NCBI GenBank assembly: GCA_036732565.1 | Contig: DAINCF010000143.1 | Coordinates: 1-14,475 of the forward strand | Length of the DNA stretch: 14,475 bases | Origin: JAIVJN01 sp036732565 | Lineage (GTDB): Bacteria > Acidobacteriota > Vicinamibacteria > Vicinamibacterales > UBA2999 | Reading direction: 5' to 3' | Shown here: positions 1 through 7,275 of the stretch, in pieces | Position numbering within the stretch: position 1 is the first letter of the stretch | Layout of the letters: each line of letters opens with the position of its first letter | Made by a program: the position numbers and the translations under genes | The notes under the pieces: model-generated | Databases searched by the model: none | The model's input: only the letters and a program-made list of their open reading frames with translations | Told to the model about the DNA's origin: nothing

Positions 1-1
1 G

Positions 2-865
2 TCGGTGCGGCTCGCCGGCGTCGAGGTGGGCGCGGTCAGCGACGTGCGCTTCGTCGGGACTGGCGTCGAGGTGTGGTTCGAGGTCTCGGAGAATCAGCAG
101 GCGCTGATCACGACCGAATCGGTGGCGTCGATCGGTTCGATCTCACTCCTGGGTGAGGGCTCGATCGACATCGCGCCGGCGCCGACCGGCACACCGTTGC
201 CGGAGTGGGGCTATGTGCGGACGGGTCCGGCGCAGGGCAGCCTCGCCCAGGCCACCGAGGAGGCCACCCAGAGTCTCGTCGAGGCGCGCCTGATGATTCA
301 GGATCTCCGCGCCGGCAAGGGCACTCTGGGCAAGATGTTCACCGATGACGCGATGTACCGAGACATCGATCGCTTCGTAGTCGGCGCCGAGCGCGTCGTC
401 GACGCCGTCAACCGCGGCCAGGGGACGCTCGGCAAGCTGTCTCGCGACCCGGCGCTCTACAACGAGCTACAGGCGTCGGTGCAGAACCTGCGAGAGATCA
501 CCAACGGCATCAAGAGCGGCGAGGGCAGCCTCGGGCGCCTGATGAAGGACCCGGCGCTCGCGGACTCGCTGACCGCGACCACCAAGAACCTTCAAGGCGT
601 CACCGAACGGCTCAACAGTGGCGAGGGCACCGTCGGCCAGTTGCTGCACGACGACGCGCTGTACACGCGACTGAATTCGATGGCCGGTCGGCTGGATGAG
701 ATCACGGGCCGCCTGCGCGCCGGCGAAGGGACGGCAGGGGAATTGCTGCAGAACAAGCAGTTGTATGAGAACATGAACCAAGCTGTCGCGGAGCTGCGAG
801 GCTTGCTGACGGACATCCGAAAGGATCCGAAGAAGTACCTCAGCTTCAGAGTCAGCATCTTCTAG
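2..865 (+). CDS. MlaD/MCE-family lipid-transfer protein, C-terminal part (5' end outside window)
   Basis: The frame is open at the left edge, so the N-terminal membrane anchor and the start of the MCE domain are missing. The visible protein begins with VRLAGVEVGAVSDVRF, the conserved MCE segment of MlaD-type substrate-binding proteins, which bind phospholipid between the inner and outer membranes for an ABC transporter. After about residue 95 comes a helical tail of five Gly-rich units (xGxG[TS]xG, then a short loop and an Asp/Leu/Tyr-rich helix). Numbering from the first in-window Val/Met, the first Gly of each unit falls at residues 104, 138, 172, 206 and 240, exactly 34 apart. The protein ends in IRKDPKKYLSFRVSIF, a Lys/Pro tail I associate with this subfamily. 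The YtxH-like gene starts 10 bp after the stop, so they probably share a transcript. The permease and ATPase partners would lie upstream, outside the window. Confidence 0.85.
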   Translation, partial: SVRLAGVEVGAVSDVRFVGTGVEVWFEVSENQQALITTESVASIGSISLLGEGSIDIAPAPTGTPLPEWGYVRTGPAQGSLAQATEEATQSLVEARLMIQDLRAGKGTLGKMFTDDAMYRDIDRFVVGAERVVDAVNRGQGTLGKLSRDPALYNELQASVQNLREITNGIKSGEGSLGRLMKDPALADSLTATTKNLQGVTERLNSGEGTVGQLLHDDALYTRLNSMAGRLDEITGRLRAGEGTAGELLQNKQLYENMNQAVAELRGLLTDIRKDPKKYLSFRVSIF

Positions 866-875
866 GAGCAACCCC

Positions 876-1151
876 ATGTCCAGAGACAGCAACGGCGGAT
901 CCGTGATGCTCGCATTCATGGTTGGGGCCCTGACCGGAGCAGCCGTCGCGTTGCTCTTCGCGCCAGCGCCCGGCGAGGACACCCGCGACTTCCTCGGCCA
1001 GCGTGCCCGTGAAGGACGCGATCGGGCCCGCGAAGCCATCGACCAGGGTCGTGACTTCTATCAGCGGCAGCGCGAGAATCTGGGCGGTGCCGTGGAGCGC
1101 GGCCGCGAGGCGTTCCAGCAGGCCCGCGAGCGCGGCGACCAACAGGTCTGA
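876..1151 (+). CDS. YtxH-like small membrane protein
   Basis: A 91-residue protein. Residues 9-29 form one hydrophobic segment (VMLAFMVGALTGAAVALLFAP) ending in the LFAP-x-x-G-E turn typical of YtxH-domain proteins. The rest is a charged, Arg/Glu/Gln-rich amphipathic helix likely to form a coiled coil. The ATG is supported by an AGGAG Shine-Dalgarno about 7 nt upstream, and the 10-bp gap from the MlaD gene suggests one operon. YtxH-type proteins have no established enzymatic role; some are stress-induced in Firmicutes. Its place after an MCE protein suggests an envelope function, which is inference from neighbourhood only. Confidence 0.8.
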   Translation: MSRDSNGGSVMLAFMVGALTGAAVALLFAPAPGEDTRDFLGQRAREGRDRAREAIDQGRDFYQRQRENLGGAVERGREAFQQARERGDQQV

Positions 1152-1176
1152 GGGGAGGTAGGGTCGGAGGTCCAGG

Positions 1177-1199
1177 GGGCCGTTCCGGAGGAACGGCCC
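1177..1199 (+). terminator. Strong GC-rich hairpin, possible terminator
   Basis: A perfect 10-bp inverted repeat (GGGCCGTTCC and GGAACGGCCC) is separated by the 3-nt loop GGA. It lies 25 bp after the YtxH-like stop codon and 61 bp before the next ATG. There is no T-run after the stem, so it is not a canonical intrinsic terminator. It could instead be an mRNA 3'-end stabiliser or part of a Rho-assisted stop. It plausibly marks the end of the MlaD-YtxH transcript. Confidence 0.5.
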
Positions 1200-1260
1200 G
1201 AGAGCAGTGACCGAGCTCTATGGTAACTTGGCTGCCAGGCGTTCACACACTCCACTAGTT

Positions 1261-1701
1261 ATGTCTCCGACTGGCGAGGTCTTTCTCGGCATCATTGCCG
1301 TCGCGGTCGCCGTGATGGCGCTGATTCAAGTGGGCGCGATCGTGGCCGGCCTGCGCCTCGCCCGGCGTGTCGATCGCATGACCACGCAGTTTGAGCAGGA
1401 CATCAAGCCGCTCCTGCAGCATGTGACCAGCATCACGAACGAGGCGGCAAAAGCCGCCTCGTTGGCCAGCGCCCAGGTCGAGCGCATCGACAAGACCATC
1501 GACCATCTGCTGACCCGCGTAGATCAAACCGTGGCAACGGCCCACCACATCATGACCGGTCCGGCCCGCAACGGCCTGGCCGTCGTGGCCGGGGTCAAGG
1601 CGGCGATGGGGGCCTTTCGAGGCTTCCGGGAGGCCTCAAGACGCCGCTCCGCCGTGCGCCATCCCGTCCCCGAAGACGAAGAATCCTTGTTCATCGGCTA
1701 G
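1261..1701 (+). CDS. Membrane-anchored coiled-coil protein of unknown function (DUF948-like)
   Basis: Encodes 146 residues from the ATG. Residues 8-31 are one transmembrane helix (FLGIIAVAVAVMALIQVGAIVAGL) followed by the positive RLARRVDR stop-transfer. A long polar helix rich in Gln, Thr and Ala follows (residues about 40-105), then a second apolar stretch, NGLAVVAGVKAAMGAFRGF, and an acidic C-terminus EDEESLFIG. The layout resembles DUF948-type proteins, but I cannot assign a function. An in-frame GTG at 1207 would add 18 residues with no membrane character and would begin just after the hairpin. I prefer the ATG because it places the transmembrane helix at the N-terminus, although no clear Shine-Dalgarno precedes it. 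Together with the two upstream genes it suggests an envelope cluster. Confidence 0.7.
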   Translation: MSPTGEVFLGIIAVAVAVMALIQVGAIVAGLRLARRVDRMTTQFEQDIKPLLQHVTSITNEAAKAASLASAQVERIDKTIDHLLTRVDQTVATAHHIMTGPARNGLAVVAGVKAAMGAFRGFREASRRRSAVRHPVPEDEESLFIG

Positions 1702-1708
1702 CCCAGCA

Positions 1709-1737
1709 TTGACGCGGCGCCCGGCGAGTGATAGATG
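1709..1737 (+). promoter_or_regulatory. Candidate sigma-70-type promoter for the secreted-protein gene
   Basis: TTGACG (1709-1714) and TAGATG (1732-1737) are 17 bp apart, matching 5/6 and 4/6 of the -35 and -10 consensus. It starts 8 bp after the preceding stop codon and about 50 bp before the ATG at 1787. A small CAGCCG-TT-CGGCTG inverted repeat lies between it and the start codon. Found by eye only. Confidence 0.35.
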
Positions 1738-1786
1738 AGTCTCGAGCGCAGCCGTTCGGCTGACCTCACCGCTTGGGGGCCGTCTA

Positions 1787-2338
1787 ATGCACACCCAGTT
1801 CGCTCGGGTCGTTGTCAGGTCCGTCTTGGCCGTCGTGCTGGTCGTGGCCCCGGTGGCCACCAGCCTGGCGCAGGACACCAAATCGTCGTCCATCGCCGTC
1901 GAGCTCGCGAAGCTCATGGAAACGCGCAAGCTCGATAGTGTCGCCGCTCGGTCTCCCACAGGACCGGACCAGTTCGTCGCCGCGCTCTACTTCCCAGGCC
2001 AGCTGCTGGTGGTCTGGGCCAAGTACGCGGCACCGGCACTGTTGAACGAGAAGATTGCGAAACGTGAGTATCGCGATGTCTACATCGATCTCAACAGCGC
2101 GTCGGTTGCGAACAGCAAGACGCTGATTACCGACCTTGGCGCCGATGGCCTCAAGGCGAAGCGGGAAGAGAATCGACCGTTCGATGCCCAGGACACCGGT
2201 GGCAAGGGCTTCCAGTTCGACGGCAGTTGGCGGGAGGACAAGATCTCGGAAGAGGAGTACATGAAAACCTACGCCACGGCCGATGACGCCTATGCCAAAG
2301 CGCTGTCCGTGCTCCTCGCCGAGCTCAAGAAAGGGTAG
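1787..2338 (+). CDS. Secreted hypothetical protein
   Basis: A 183-residue protein with a classical Sec signal peptide: basic start (R7, R11), hydrophobic core at residues 8-24 (VVVRSVLAVVLVVAPVA) and a likely cut after SLA at residue 28. The mature part is about 155 residues of mixed alpha/beta character, with charged surface and no cysteines, so it is probably periplasmic and soluble. The segments FVAALYFPGQLLVVWAKY and YRDVYIDLNSAS look like core strands. I do not recognise the family. The start is supported by a GGGGG tract 7 nt before the ATG and by the signal peptide beginning exactly there. A possible promoter lies at 1709-1737, so it may be transcribed separately from the envelope genes. 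Confidence 0.75.
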   Translation: MHTQFARVVVRSVLAVVLVVAPVATSLAQDTKSSSIAVELAKLMETRKLDSVAARSPTGPDQFVAALYFPGQLLVVWAKYAAPALLNEKIAKREYRDVYIDLNSASVANSKTLITDLGADGLKAKREENRPFDAQDTGGKGFQFDGSWREDKISEEEYMKTYATADDAYAKALSVLLAELKKG

Positions 2339-2362
2339 TACACGGCCTCGTTGCGTTTTTGT

Positions 2363-2388
2363 CGTCCGCACCTGTCACAGTGCGAACG
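2363..2388. repeat. Imperfect inverted repeat in the gap before the acidic gene
   Basis: CGTCCGCAC (2363-2371) and GTGCGAACG (2380-2388) pair with one mismatch around an 8-nt loop. It lies 25 bp after the secreted-protein stop and 68 bp before the acidic-protein ATG. A T5 run (2356-2360) lies upstream of it, on the wrong side for a + strand terminator. It could be an operator or a structured leader; there is no other evidence. Confidence 0.3.
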
Positions 2389-2455
2389 AGTTGGCGTAGA
2401 GCCTGCAAGGAGTTCGGTCGCGCCGTTCAGGGCGCTCATCAGCTGGGGGCGATTC

Positions 2456-2701
2456 ATGTACTCGAATCTCGTGTTGGCCGCTTCGGACGATGTCCTCGAC
2501 GAGGTCATGGATGATGTGTTGATTCAAGACAGCGCAGACGAGGCAGAGCCGGAAGAGGACGACGATCTCGACGAAGACGACGAAGACGACGAGGATGAGG
2601 ACGACGACGAGGCGGAGGCCGACGACAACGAGGCCGACGGGCTCGACGACGATCAGGACGAAGACGACGAGGACGACGAGACCGAGGTCGAAGAAGTCTG
2701 A
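2456..2701 (+). CDS. Extremely acidic small protein of unknown function
   Basis: An 81-residue protein. By my count 48 residues are Asp or Glu (30 D, 18 E), with no Lys or Arg at all. The first 24 residues (MYSNLVLAASDDVLDEVMDD...) form an amphipathic, less extreme segment; the rest is an almost pure D/E tract with a few Ala, Leu and Gln. GGGGGC lies about 8 nt before the ATG. The same frame stays open back to 2351, but that part is Arg/Cys-rich and unlike the rest. Its last 49 bp overlap the 3' end of the metallophosphoesterase on the other strand, so GAC/GAG codons here are read as Ser/Val codons there. Such tails can act as nucleic-acid mimics, metal buffers or solubility tags; none can be shown here. 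A non-coding triplet expansion is the alternative. Confidence 0.6.
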   Translation: MYSNLVLAASDDVLDEVMDDVLIQDSADEAEPEEDDDLDEDDEDDEDEDDDEAEADDNEADGLDDDQDEDDEDDETEVEEV

Positions 2702-3453
2702 TCCGAGCCCGTTGAGACCGGCACCTCGATCAGCCGAAACGGTTGATCGGGCGTCAATCTCCTGAGCAAGGGCAGCGACACGTTATAGACGGGCGCGTTG
2801 CCCGCTGTGCGCCCTTCGAGTGCGCCGTTGTGTGCGTGTCCGTGGAACACGAACGACACCGCGTACCGGACCAACGGCTCCTCGAGGCGACTGCATCCCA
2901 GATACGGAAAAATCTCACGTGGCTCGCCTTCGACGGTCCCCTGCACGGGCGAGTAGTGCAACACGGCGATGCGCGTCGTTGTGCGTAAGCGCGCCAGCGC
3001 GGTCTCCAGCTTCAGCGCTTCGTTGACGGCTTCGTGCACGAAGCGTTTCGTCGCCTCCTCTCCCCATGGTCCCAGCACGCCGCGGCCGAATCCGCCGGCG
3101 AAGCCCTTCACGCCGGCGAAGCCGACGCCGCGCAGCTCGGTGGTGTCGCCATCGAGCACGGTCACCGAAGCTTCGCGCAGCGCTGCGGTCACGTCGTTGA
3201 CCGCGCCGGATTCGTAATCGTGATTGCCGAGCACGGCGATGATCGGAATCTTCACCCCGCTGACGAGCTCCTTGGCCAGCGCCCGCGCCTCGTCTGGCAG
3301 GCCGTAGTCCGTCAGGTCGCCACACAGGAGCAGGACATCGGCATCGGCCGCCGCCAACGGCGCGACCAAGGGCTGCAAGGAGCCTTGCGATGCCTTGCCA
3401 TAGTGGAGGTCTCCAACCGCCGCGATTCTCAGAAATGACCGTGTCGTAGGCAT
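2653..3453 (-). CDS. Calcineurin-like metallophosphoesterase
   Basis: A 266-residue protein with all the di-metal motifs of the calcineurin-like superfamily in order: GDLHYG (D15, H17), CGDLTD (D46), GNHDY (N77, H78, D79), LHYSP (H166) and FHGHAHNG (H204, H206, H208). It should therefore be an active cytosolic phosphoesterase or phosphodiesterase; the substrate cannot be read from sequence. I start at the ATG at 3453, eight residues before the first strand IAAVGDLHYG. The frame runs open to 3585, but that part overlaps the divergent gene and looks non-coding. The C-terminus after about residue 248 is a Thr/Ser tail ending in eight Ser, encoded opposite the acidic gene's Asp/Glu run and probably not part of the fold. 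It is divergent from the nucleotidyltransferase-like gene, with 88 bp between start codons. Confidence 0.88.
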   Translation of the reverse strand: MPTTRSFLRIAAVGDLHYGKASQGSLQPLVAPLAAADADVLLLCGDLTDYGLPDEARALAKELVSGVKIPIIAVLGNHDYESGAVNDVTAALREASVTVLDGDTTELRGVGFAGVKGFAGGFGRGVLGPWGEEATKRFVHEAVNEALKLETALARLRTTTRIAVLHYSPVQGTVEGEPREIFPYLGCSRLEEPLVRYAVSFVFHGHAHNGALEGRTAGNAPVYNVSLPLLRRLTPDQPFRLIEVPVSTGSDQTSSTSVSSSSSSSS

Positions 3454-3541
3454 CGGATGCGTGAGCGTAAGGAATGCATAGACGATGCCTTCAACGGCTG
3501 AGGTGCGGAAAGGTGGCACCAGGCTTGCCAATGGAAGGTCC

Positions 3542-4345
3542 ATGGGTGACCACGCCTTCCACGTCCTCGACGATGTGGACGCCACGACGTTCTATCGCGA
3601 GGTTGTCGAAGCCCTGCAGTCCGCGCAGGTGCCGTTCCTCGTGGGCGGCACCTACGCCCTCGAGCGTCATGCCGGCATACAGCGACGGACAAAAGATCTC
3701 GATCTGTTCATCCGCCGCCGATCGTTCGAGAGCGCGCAACACACCCTCGAAGCCGCGGGTTTTGTCGTCGAGCTGACGCATCCACACTGGTTGGCCAAGG
3801 CGAAACGCGACGAGTGGCAGGCGGACCTGATCTTCGCGGCCGGCAACGGCTTGGCCCAGGTCGATGATGAGTGGTTTGCCAACGGCGTGCGGGAATCGGT
3901 CTTCGACGTCGACGTGTTGCTGTGTCCCGCGGAAGAAACCGTGTGGTCCAAGTCGTTCGTGATGGAGCGCGAGCGCTTCGACGGCGCTGATGTCCTGCAC
4001 ATCCTGCGTGAGTCGGCCGAGCGTCTCGATTGGCGGCGGCTGCTGCGCCGCTATGACACGCGTGCCGCGGTGTTGCTCGCGCATCTCATCCTGTTTCGGT
4101 TCGTTTATCCCAGCGAAGCGCATCGGATTCCGCGCTGGGTGATGGACGCCGCGCGCACGCAAGCCGAATCGGGCTCGCCGCCAGGCCGGCTCTGCCGTGG
4201 GACGCTGCTGTCACGATCGCAGTACCGGGCAGACATCGAGGAGTGGGGCTATCAGGACGCCCGGCTTCCGCCACATGGCGTTATGACTCCGGAGCAATTG
4301 GCGCTCTGGACCGTCGATCCGGATGACCGACCTGAGGGTGCTTAG
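3542..4345 (+). CDS. Nucleotidyltransferase-fold protein (MNT/AbiEii-like)
   Basis: A 267-residue protein. The N-terminal half has the minimal nucleotidyltransferase signature: FLVGGTYAL (G35, G36, T37), RTKDLDLFI (D52, D54) and the third carboxylate in ADLIF (D95). The enzymatic core therefore looks intact for transferring an NMP group from an NTP. The C-terminal half is helical (LDWRRLLRRYDTRAAVLLAHLILFRFVYP) and probably recognises the acceptor, which is unknown. A GGAAGG lies just before the ATG at 3542. An alternative ATG at 3485 adds 19 residues that do not look conserved and has a weaker TAAGGA upstream. It is divergently paired with the metallophosphoesterase, and the two could share the 88-bp promoter region. 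Nucleotidyltransferases of this type occur in toxin-antitoxin and resistance settings, but nothing here proves either. Confidence 0.78.
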   Translation: MGDHAFHVLDDVDATTFYREVVEALQSAQVPFLVGGTYALERHAGIQRRTKDLDLFIRRRSFESAQHTLEAAGFVVELTHPHWLAKAKRDEWQADLIFAAGNGLAQVDDEWFANGVRESVFDVDVLLCPAEETVWSKSFVMERERFDGADVLHILRESAERLDWRRLLRRYDTRAAVLLAHLILFRFVYPSEAHRIPRWVMDAARTQAESGSPPGRLCRGTLLSRSQYRADIEEWGYQDARLPPHGVMTPEQLALWTVDPDDRPEGA

Positions 4346-4378
4346 CTGTAGTGGGATGCCAAGGATGGGTAGCCGCCG

Positions 4379-4834
4379 CTACCGCCGAGCCAGCAAGCGC
4401 GGCAGGTGAAGGATGACCACGACGACAATGGTGAGCGCGACCGCGAGGGCGTAGCGGTCAGCGGCGATCGCGATGCCGAGCGCAGCAGTGAAAAGAATCG
4501 ACGCGGCGGTCGTCAGCCCCTCGATGTGATCACCACGGCCGCGAATGATCGTGCCGGCGCCCAGGAACGCGATGCCGGTGATCACGGCCTCGATGACGCC
4601 CGAGGGATCGGCGCGCAGCGCACCTTCCGGGAAGCGACTCAGGAACTCGGTCACCAGGGCTATCCCAAGCGAGATCAAGAGACAGGCGGCGCCACCCACA
4701 AGCGCGTGGGTGCGGATGCCGGCAGGCTTGTTGGCTTTTTCACGCTCGATGCCAACGGCGGCGCCACACGCCATCGCACCAAGCGTCTTCGCCAGCACCG
4801 TCAGGTCCAGCGTTGACAAGATGTAGGGCTCCAT
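4379..4834 (-). CDS. MgtC/SapB-family membrane protein
   Basis: A 151-residue protein with the MgtC core: GAAVGIEREKANKPAGIRTHALVG (residues 24-47, with the K-P-A-G-I-R-T motif), GIAFLGAGTII (87-97) and GLTTAASI (106-113), spread over about four to five membrane helices. It lacks the cytosolic ACT-like C-terminal domain of full-length MgtC, as many short SapB-type homologues do. The family is linked to growth at low Mg2+ and to modulation of the F-type ATPase in some bacteria, but the biochemical role is not settled. I take the ATG at 4834 because MEPYILS leads directly into the first helix; the open frame continues to 5098 only as the antisense of the permease gene. Start codons of this gene and the divergent permease are only 27 bp apart. 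Confidence 0.85.
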   Translation of the reverse strand: MEPYILSTLDLTVLAKTLGAMACGAAVGIEREKANKPAGIRTHALVGGAACLLISLGIALVTEFLSRFPEGALRADPSGVIEAVITGIAFLGAGTIIRGRGDHIEGLTTAASILFTAALGIAIAADRYALAVALTIVVVVILHLPRLLARR

Positions 4835-4861
4835 ACGCGCGCGTTGAGCAAGAATACGCCC

Positions 4862-7240
4862 ATGCCGGCGGTTCGTCGCCTCAGTTGGCTCAGCGTCATC
4901 ACTATCGGATCCGCGGTCGGTCTGCTGATGGCGGCGACGGCTGTCGCGGACAGCGTTCTGGGTAGCCCCTTTGCCGGGTCGTCCGCCGACGGTGTCGTCG
5001 CCGTGTTCGCGCGGCATCTCGCGACCGACCGTGAACGCGAGCTGACGTCGTTCGCGGTGTTTCAGGATTGGAAGACACGAACCGGAAGCTTCGAGCAACT
5101 GAGCGGTTACACGCTGTCGACGGTCAATCTGGTCGGCGACCCAGCGCCGCGGACGATTCGAGCGGCGCAGGTCACGGCCGATTTCTTCGACACCCTCAAC
5201 ACGGCACCTGTGCTCGGACGCGGCTTTGCCCAGTCAGGGCTGACGCCTGATCCGGAGGTGTGCGTCATCAGCGATGGGCTGTGGCGCAGCCGGTTTGGCG
5301 CCAACCCGTCGATCGTCGGCTCGGTGATCCATGTCGATGCTGTGAACGGCATCTGGTCCTCCGGCGCCCTCACGGTCGTCGGCGTCATGCCGGGAACACT
5401 GCGATTCCCGGAACGCGTCGACCTCTGGACACCGCTCGCGCTTCCGGACCGCCTGCGCGCGAATCGTAGCGGCCAATGGTTCGGCGTGGTCGGACACCTT
5501 CGACGAGACGTCTCGTCAGCGGCGGCTGCTGCGGAGATGAGCGCGGTGATGGCCGCCGTGCAGGCGGCTGAGCCGAAACAGCAGCCAGCGCATGACGCGA
5601 ACCTGGTTCCAATCGTGGAGCTGCTCACGGCACGATACCGAGCCCTCGTCGTCGGACTCGTGGCGGCCGCCGGTGTGCTTTTGCTCGTCGTCTCGGCGAG
5701 TGCTGGAGGCCTGCTCGCGGCAGGAGCGATCCGCGAGCACGTAAACGACCGCATCAGGCTGAGCCTGGGTGCGGGCGCCAGGCGATTGATCGCCGACGCC
5801 GCTCGCGATGGCGTGTGGTTGGGCATCGTGGCGTTCGTTCCCGCGGTCCCTGTTGCCTTCGCGTGCTCGAGCGTGTTCGGCCTCATCGCCGTCGAGTTGT
5901 TCGACACCGCGTCCACCGCTCGGATCAGTTGGCTGAGCGCCGTCACGGGTTTGGCCTGTGCGACCCTCGTGTCGACCGCATTGGCGGTGGTCGTAAAGGC
6001 GCATTCGTTGGCACAGGCGCGAAAAGCGGGACCGTGGCCGAACCAGGCCAGCGTTGGAGGCCTCCGGGCGACAACGAGGCTGCGCAGTGGGTTGATCGTC
6101 GGTGAGATCGCCTTGAGCGTGGTGCTGCTCGCGACGGCCATTGACCTCCTGACTCGGGTCCAGAGGTTACGCGGGGTCGATCTCGGCTTCGATGTCAATC
6201 ACGTGCTGACCACGCGTGTAGCTTTGCCTCCGGCTCGCTACACGGGCGAACGCTCGACGCAGTTCTACGAGTCGCTCATCGATCGCATCCGCGCCGTGCC
6301 GTCCGTGACGAGCGCCGCGGTCTCCTCCGATGATCCACTGTTCGGTGTGTCAGCGAATCCTGAATTCACCTTGCAGTTCGAGAACCGCGAGCTTGCGCCG
6401 GACGAACGACTGCCCATTCTCGTCAATGGCGTGACCGAACGCTACTTCGACGTCCTTGGGCTCCGCGTCCTCGACGGCCAAGCGCCAAAGCGGGGGAGCG
6501 CCGATGTCCTCCAGGCCGCGATCAATGAGACGCTCGCAGCACGGCTGTTCCCGCACGAGCGGCCGCTCGGTCGCCGCTTCCGGTTCGGCGGTCGCAATCC
6601 GCCCTGGTGGACGATAGTCGGTGTCATCGCCGACGCGCGAAACGACGGCCCACTCGCGCCGCCGAGGCCCACCGCCTATCTCTCGTACCCTGCATTCGGG
6701 AAGGCCGATATGACACTCCTCGTGAAAACGACTGGAGAGGTCAACGGCGTCGTGAACGACATCCGCGCCGCTATTTCGGAGCTGGATCCGAATCTGCCCA
6801 TCGCGCGGATCGCGTCGGCGCGCGATCTGGTCGAGGCGAGATTCGCGAGCTTGCACATCGGTGCGCTCGTCGTTACCGCGTTGGCGGCTACGGCCTTGAT
6901 GCTGAGCGGCCTCGGGCTCTACGGTGTCTTGGCGGCAATCTCCGCGCTGAGCCGAGCAGAGATCGGCGTGCGCATCGCCCTCGGCGCTGGTGCACGCGAC
7001 ATGATCGAGCTTGTCCTTGGCAGGGCAGTGAGGCTCGTCGCGATCGGGTTGCTCATCGGTGCGGCGTGCACTGGTGTGATGGGCCTCGTGCTCGGAAGCG
7101 CCGTCGCGACCCAGGCTCTGCGTACTCAGCACATCCTCGCGATTATCGCGACCGTCGCCGTCGTCGGCCTGATCGCCGCCGCCGCCCCGGCCTGGCACGC
7201 CACGCGAGTGAGCCCAGCCGAAACGCTTCGAACGGAGTGA
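4862..7240 (+). CDS. ABC transporter permease, FtsX/MacB type, N-terminally shortened ADOP-like
   Basis: A 792-residue protein with two repeats of MacB-type periplasmic core plus FtsX domain. The first periplasmic core (residues about 45-250, with VTADFFDTLNTAPVLGRGF and WRSRFGANPSIVGSVI) is followed by an FtsX domain in which the usual NVANLLLARA motif is SAGGLLAAGAI and REIAVRLALGAG has become NDRIRLSLGAG. The second core contains YFDVLGLRVLDG and WTIVGVIADARNDGP, and the second FtsX domain contains EIGVRIALGAGARDM, ending in RVSPAETLRTE. The N-terminal helical domain and the RSLRRSPGF-type lead into the first helix, both present in the next gene, are absent. No ATPase is adjacent. The start is uncertain: the ATG at 4862 has no Shine-Dalgarno, and a TTG at 4844 is possible. 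The two permeases probably arose by duplication. Confidence 0.85.
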   Translation: MPAVRRLSWLSVITIGSAVGLLMAATAVADSVLGSPFAGSSADGVVAVFARHLATDRERELTSFAVFQDWKTRTGSFEQLSGYTLSTVNLVGDPAPRTIRAAQVTADFFDTLNTAPVLGRGFAQSGLTPDPEVCVISDGLWRSRFGANPSIVGSVIHVDAVNGIWSSGALTVVGVMPGTLRFPERVDLWTPLALPDRLRANRSGQWFGVVGHLRRDVSSAAAAAEMSAVMAAVQAAEPKQQPAHDANLVPIVELLTARYRALVVGLVAAAGVLLLVVSASAGGLLAAGAIREHVNDRIRLSLGAGARRLIADAARDGVWLGIVAFVPAVPVAFACSSVFGLIAVELFDTASTARISWLSAVTGLACATLVSTALAVVVKAHSLAQARKAGPWPNQASVGGLRATTRLRSGLIVGEIALSVVLLATAIDLLTRVQRLRGVDLGFDVNHVLTTRVALPPARYTGERSTQFYESLIDRIRAVPSVTSAAVSSDDPLFGVSANPEFTLQFENRELAPDERLPILVNGVTERYFDVLGLRVLDGQAPKRGSADVLQAAINETLAARLFPHERPLGRRFRFGGRNPPWWTIVGVIADARNDGPLAPPRPTAYLSYPAFGKADMTLLVKTTGEVNGVVNDIRAAISELDPNLPIARIASARDLVEARFASLHIGALVVTALAATALMLSGLGLYGVLAAISALSRAEIGVRIALGAGARDMIELVLGRAVRLVAIGLLIGAACTGVMGLVLGSAVATQALRTQHILAIIATVAVVGLIAAAAPAWHATRVSPAETLRTE

Positions 7241-7275
7241 GGCGCGCACGCTTTGGCTCCGTCCCTCTTCCGGTT

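Noticed and set aside
2351..2455. Longer start for the acidic protein
   Set aside because: The added 35 residues are Arg/Cys-rich, cover the imperfect inverted repeat and lack a ribosome binding site, whereas ATG 2456 has GGGGGC upstream.
2540..2695. GAC/GAG-rich tract as a possible CRISPR-like or minisatellite array
   Set aside because: No fixed repeat unit or spacers; it is a triplet-biased coding tract that stays open in the acidic frame.
4368..4383. GGTAGC-CGCC-GCTACC hairpin between the convergent nucleotidyltransferase and MgtC-like genes
   Set aside because: A 6-bp stem without a T-run that overlaps the MgtC-like stop codon; too weak to call a terminator.
4835..5098. 88-codon N-terminal extension of the MgtC-like protein
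   Set aside because: It is antisense to the permease and hydrophilic, and the MgtC fold starts at the ATG at 4834.
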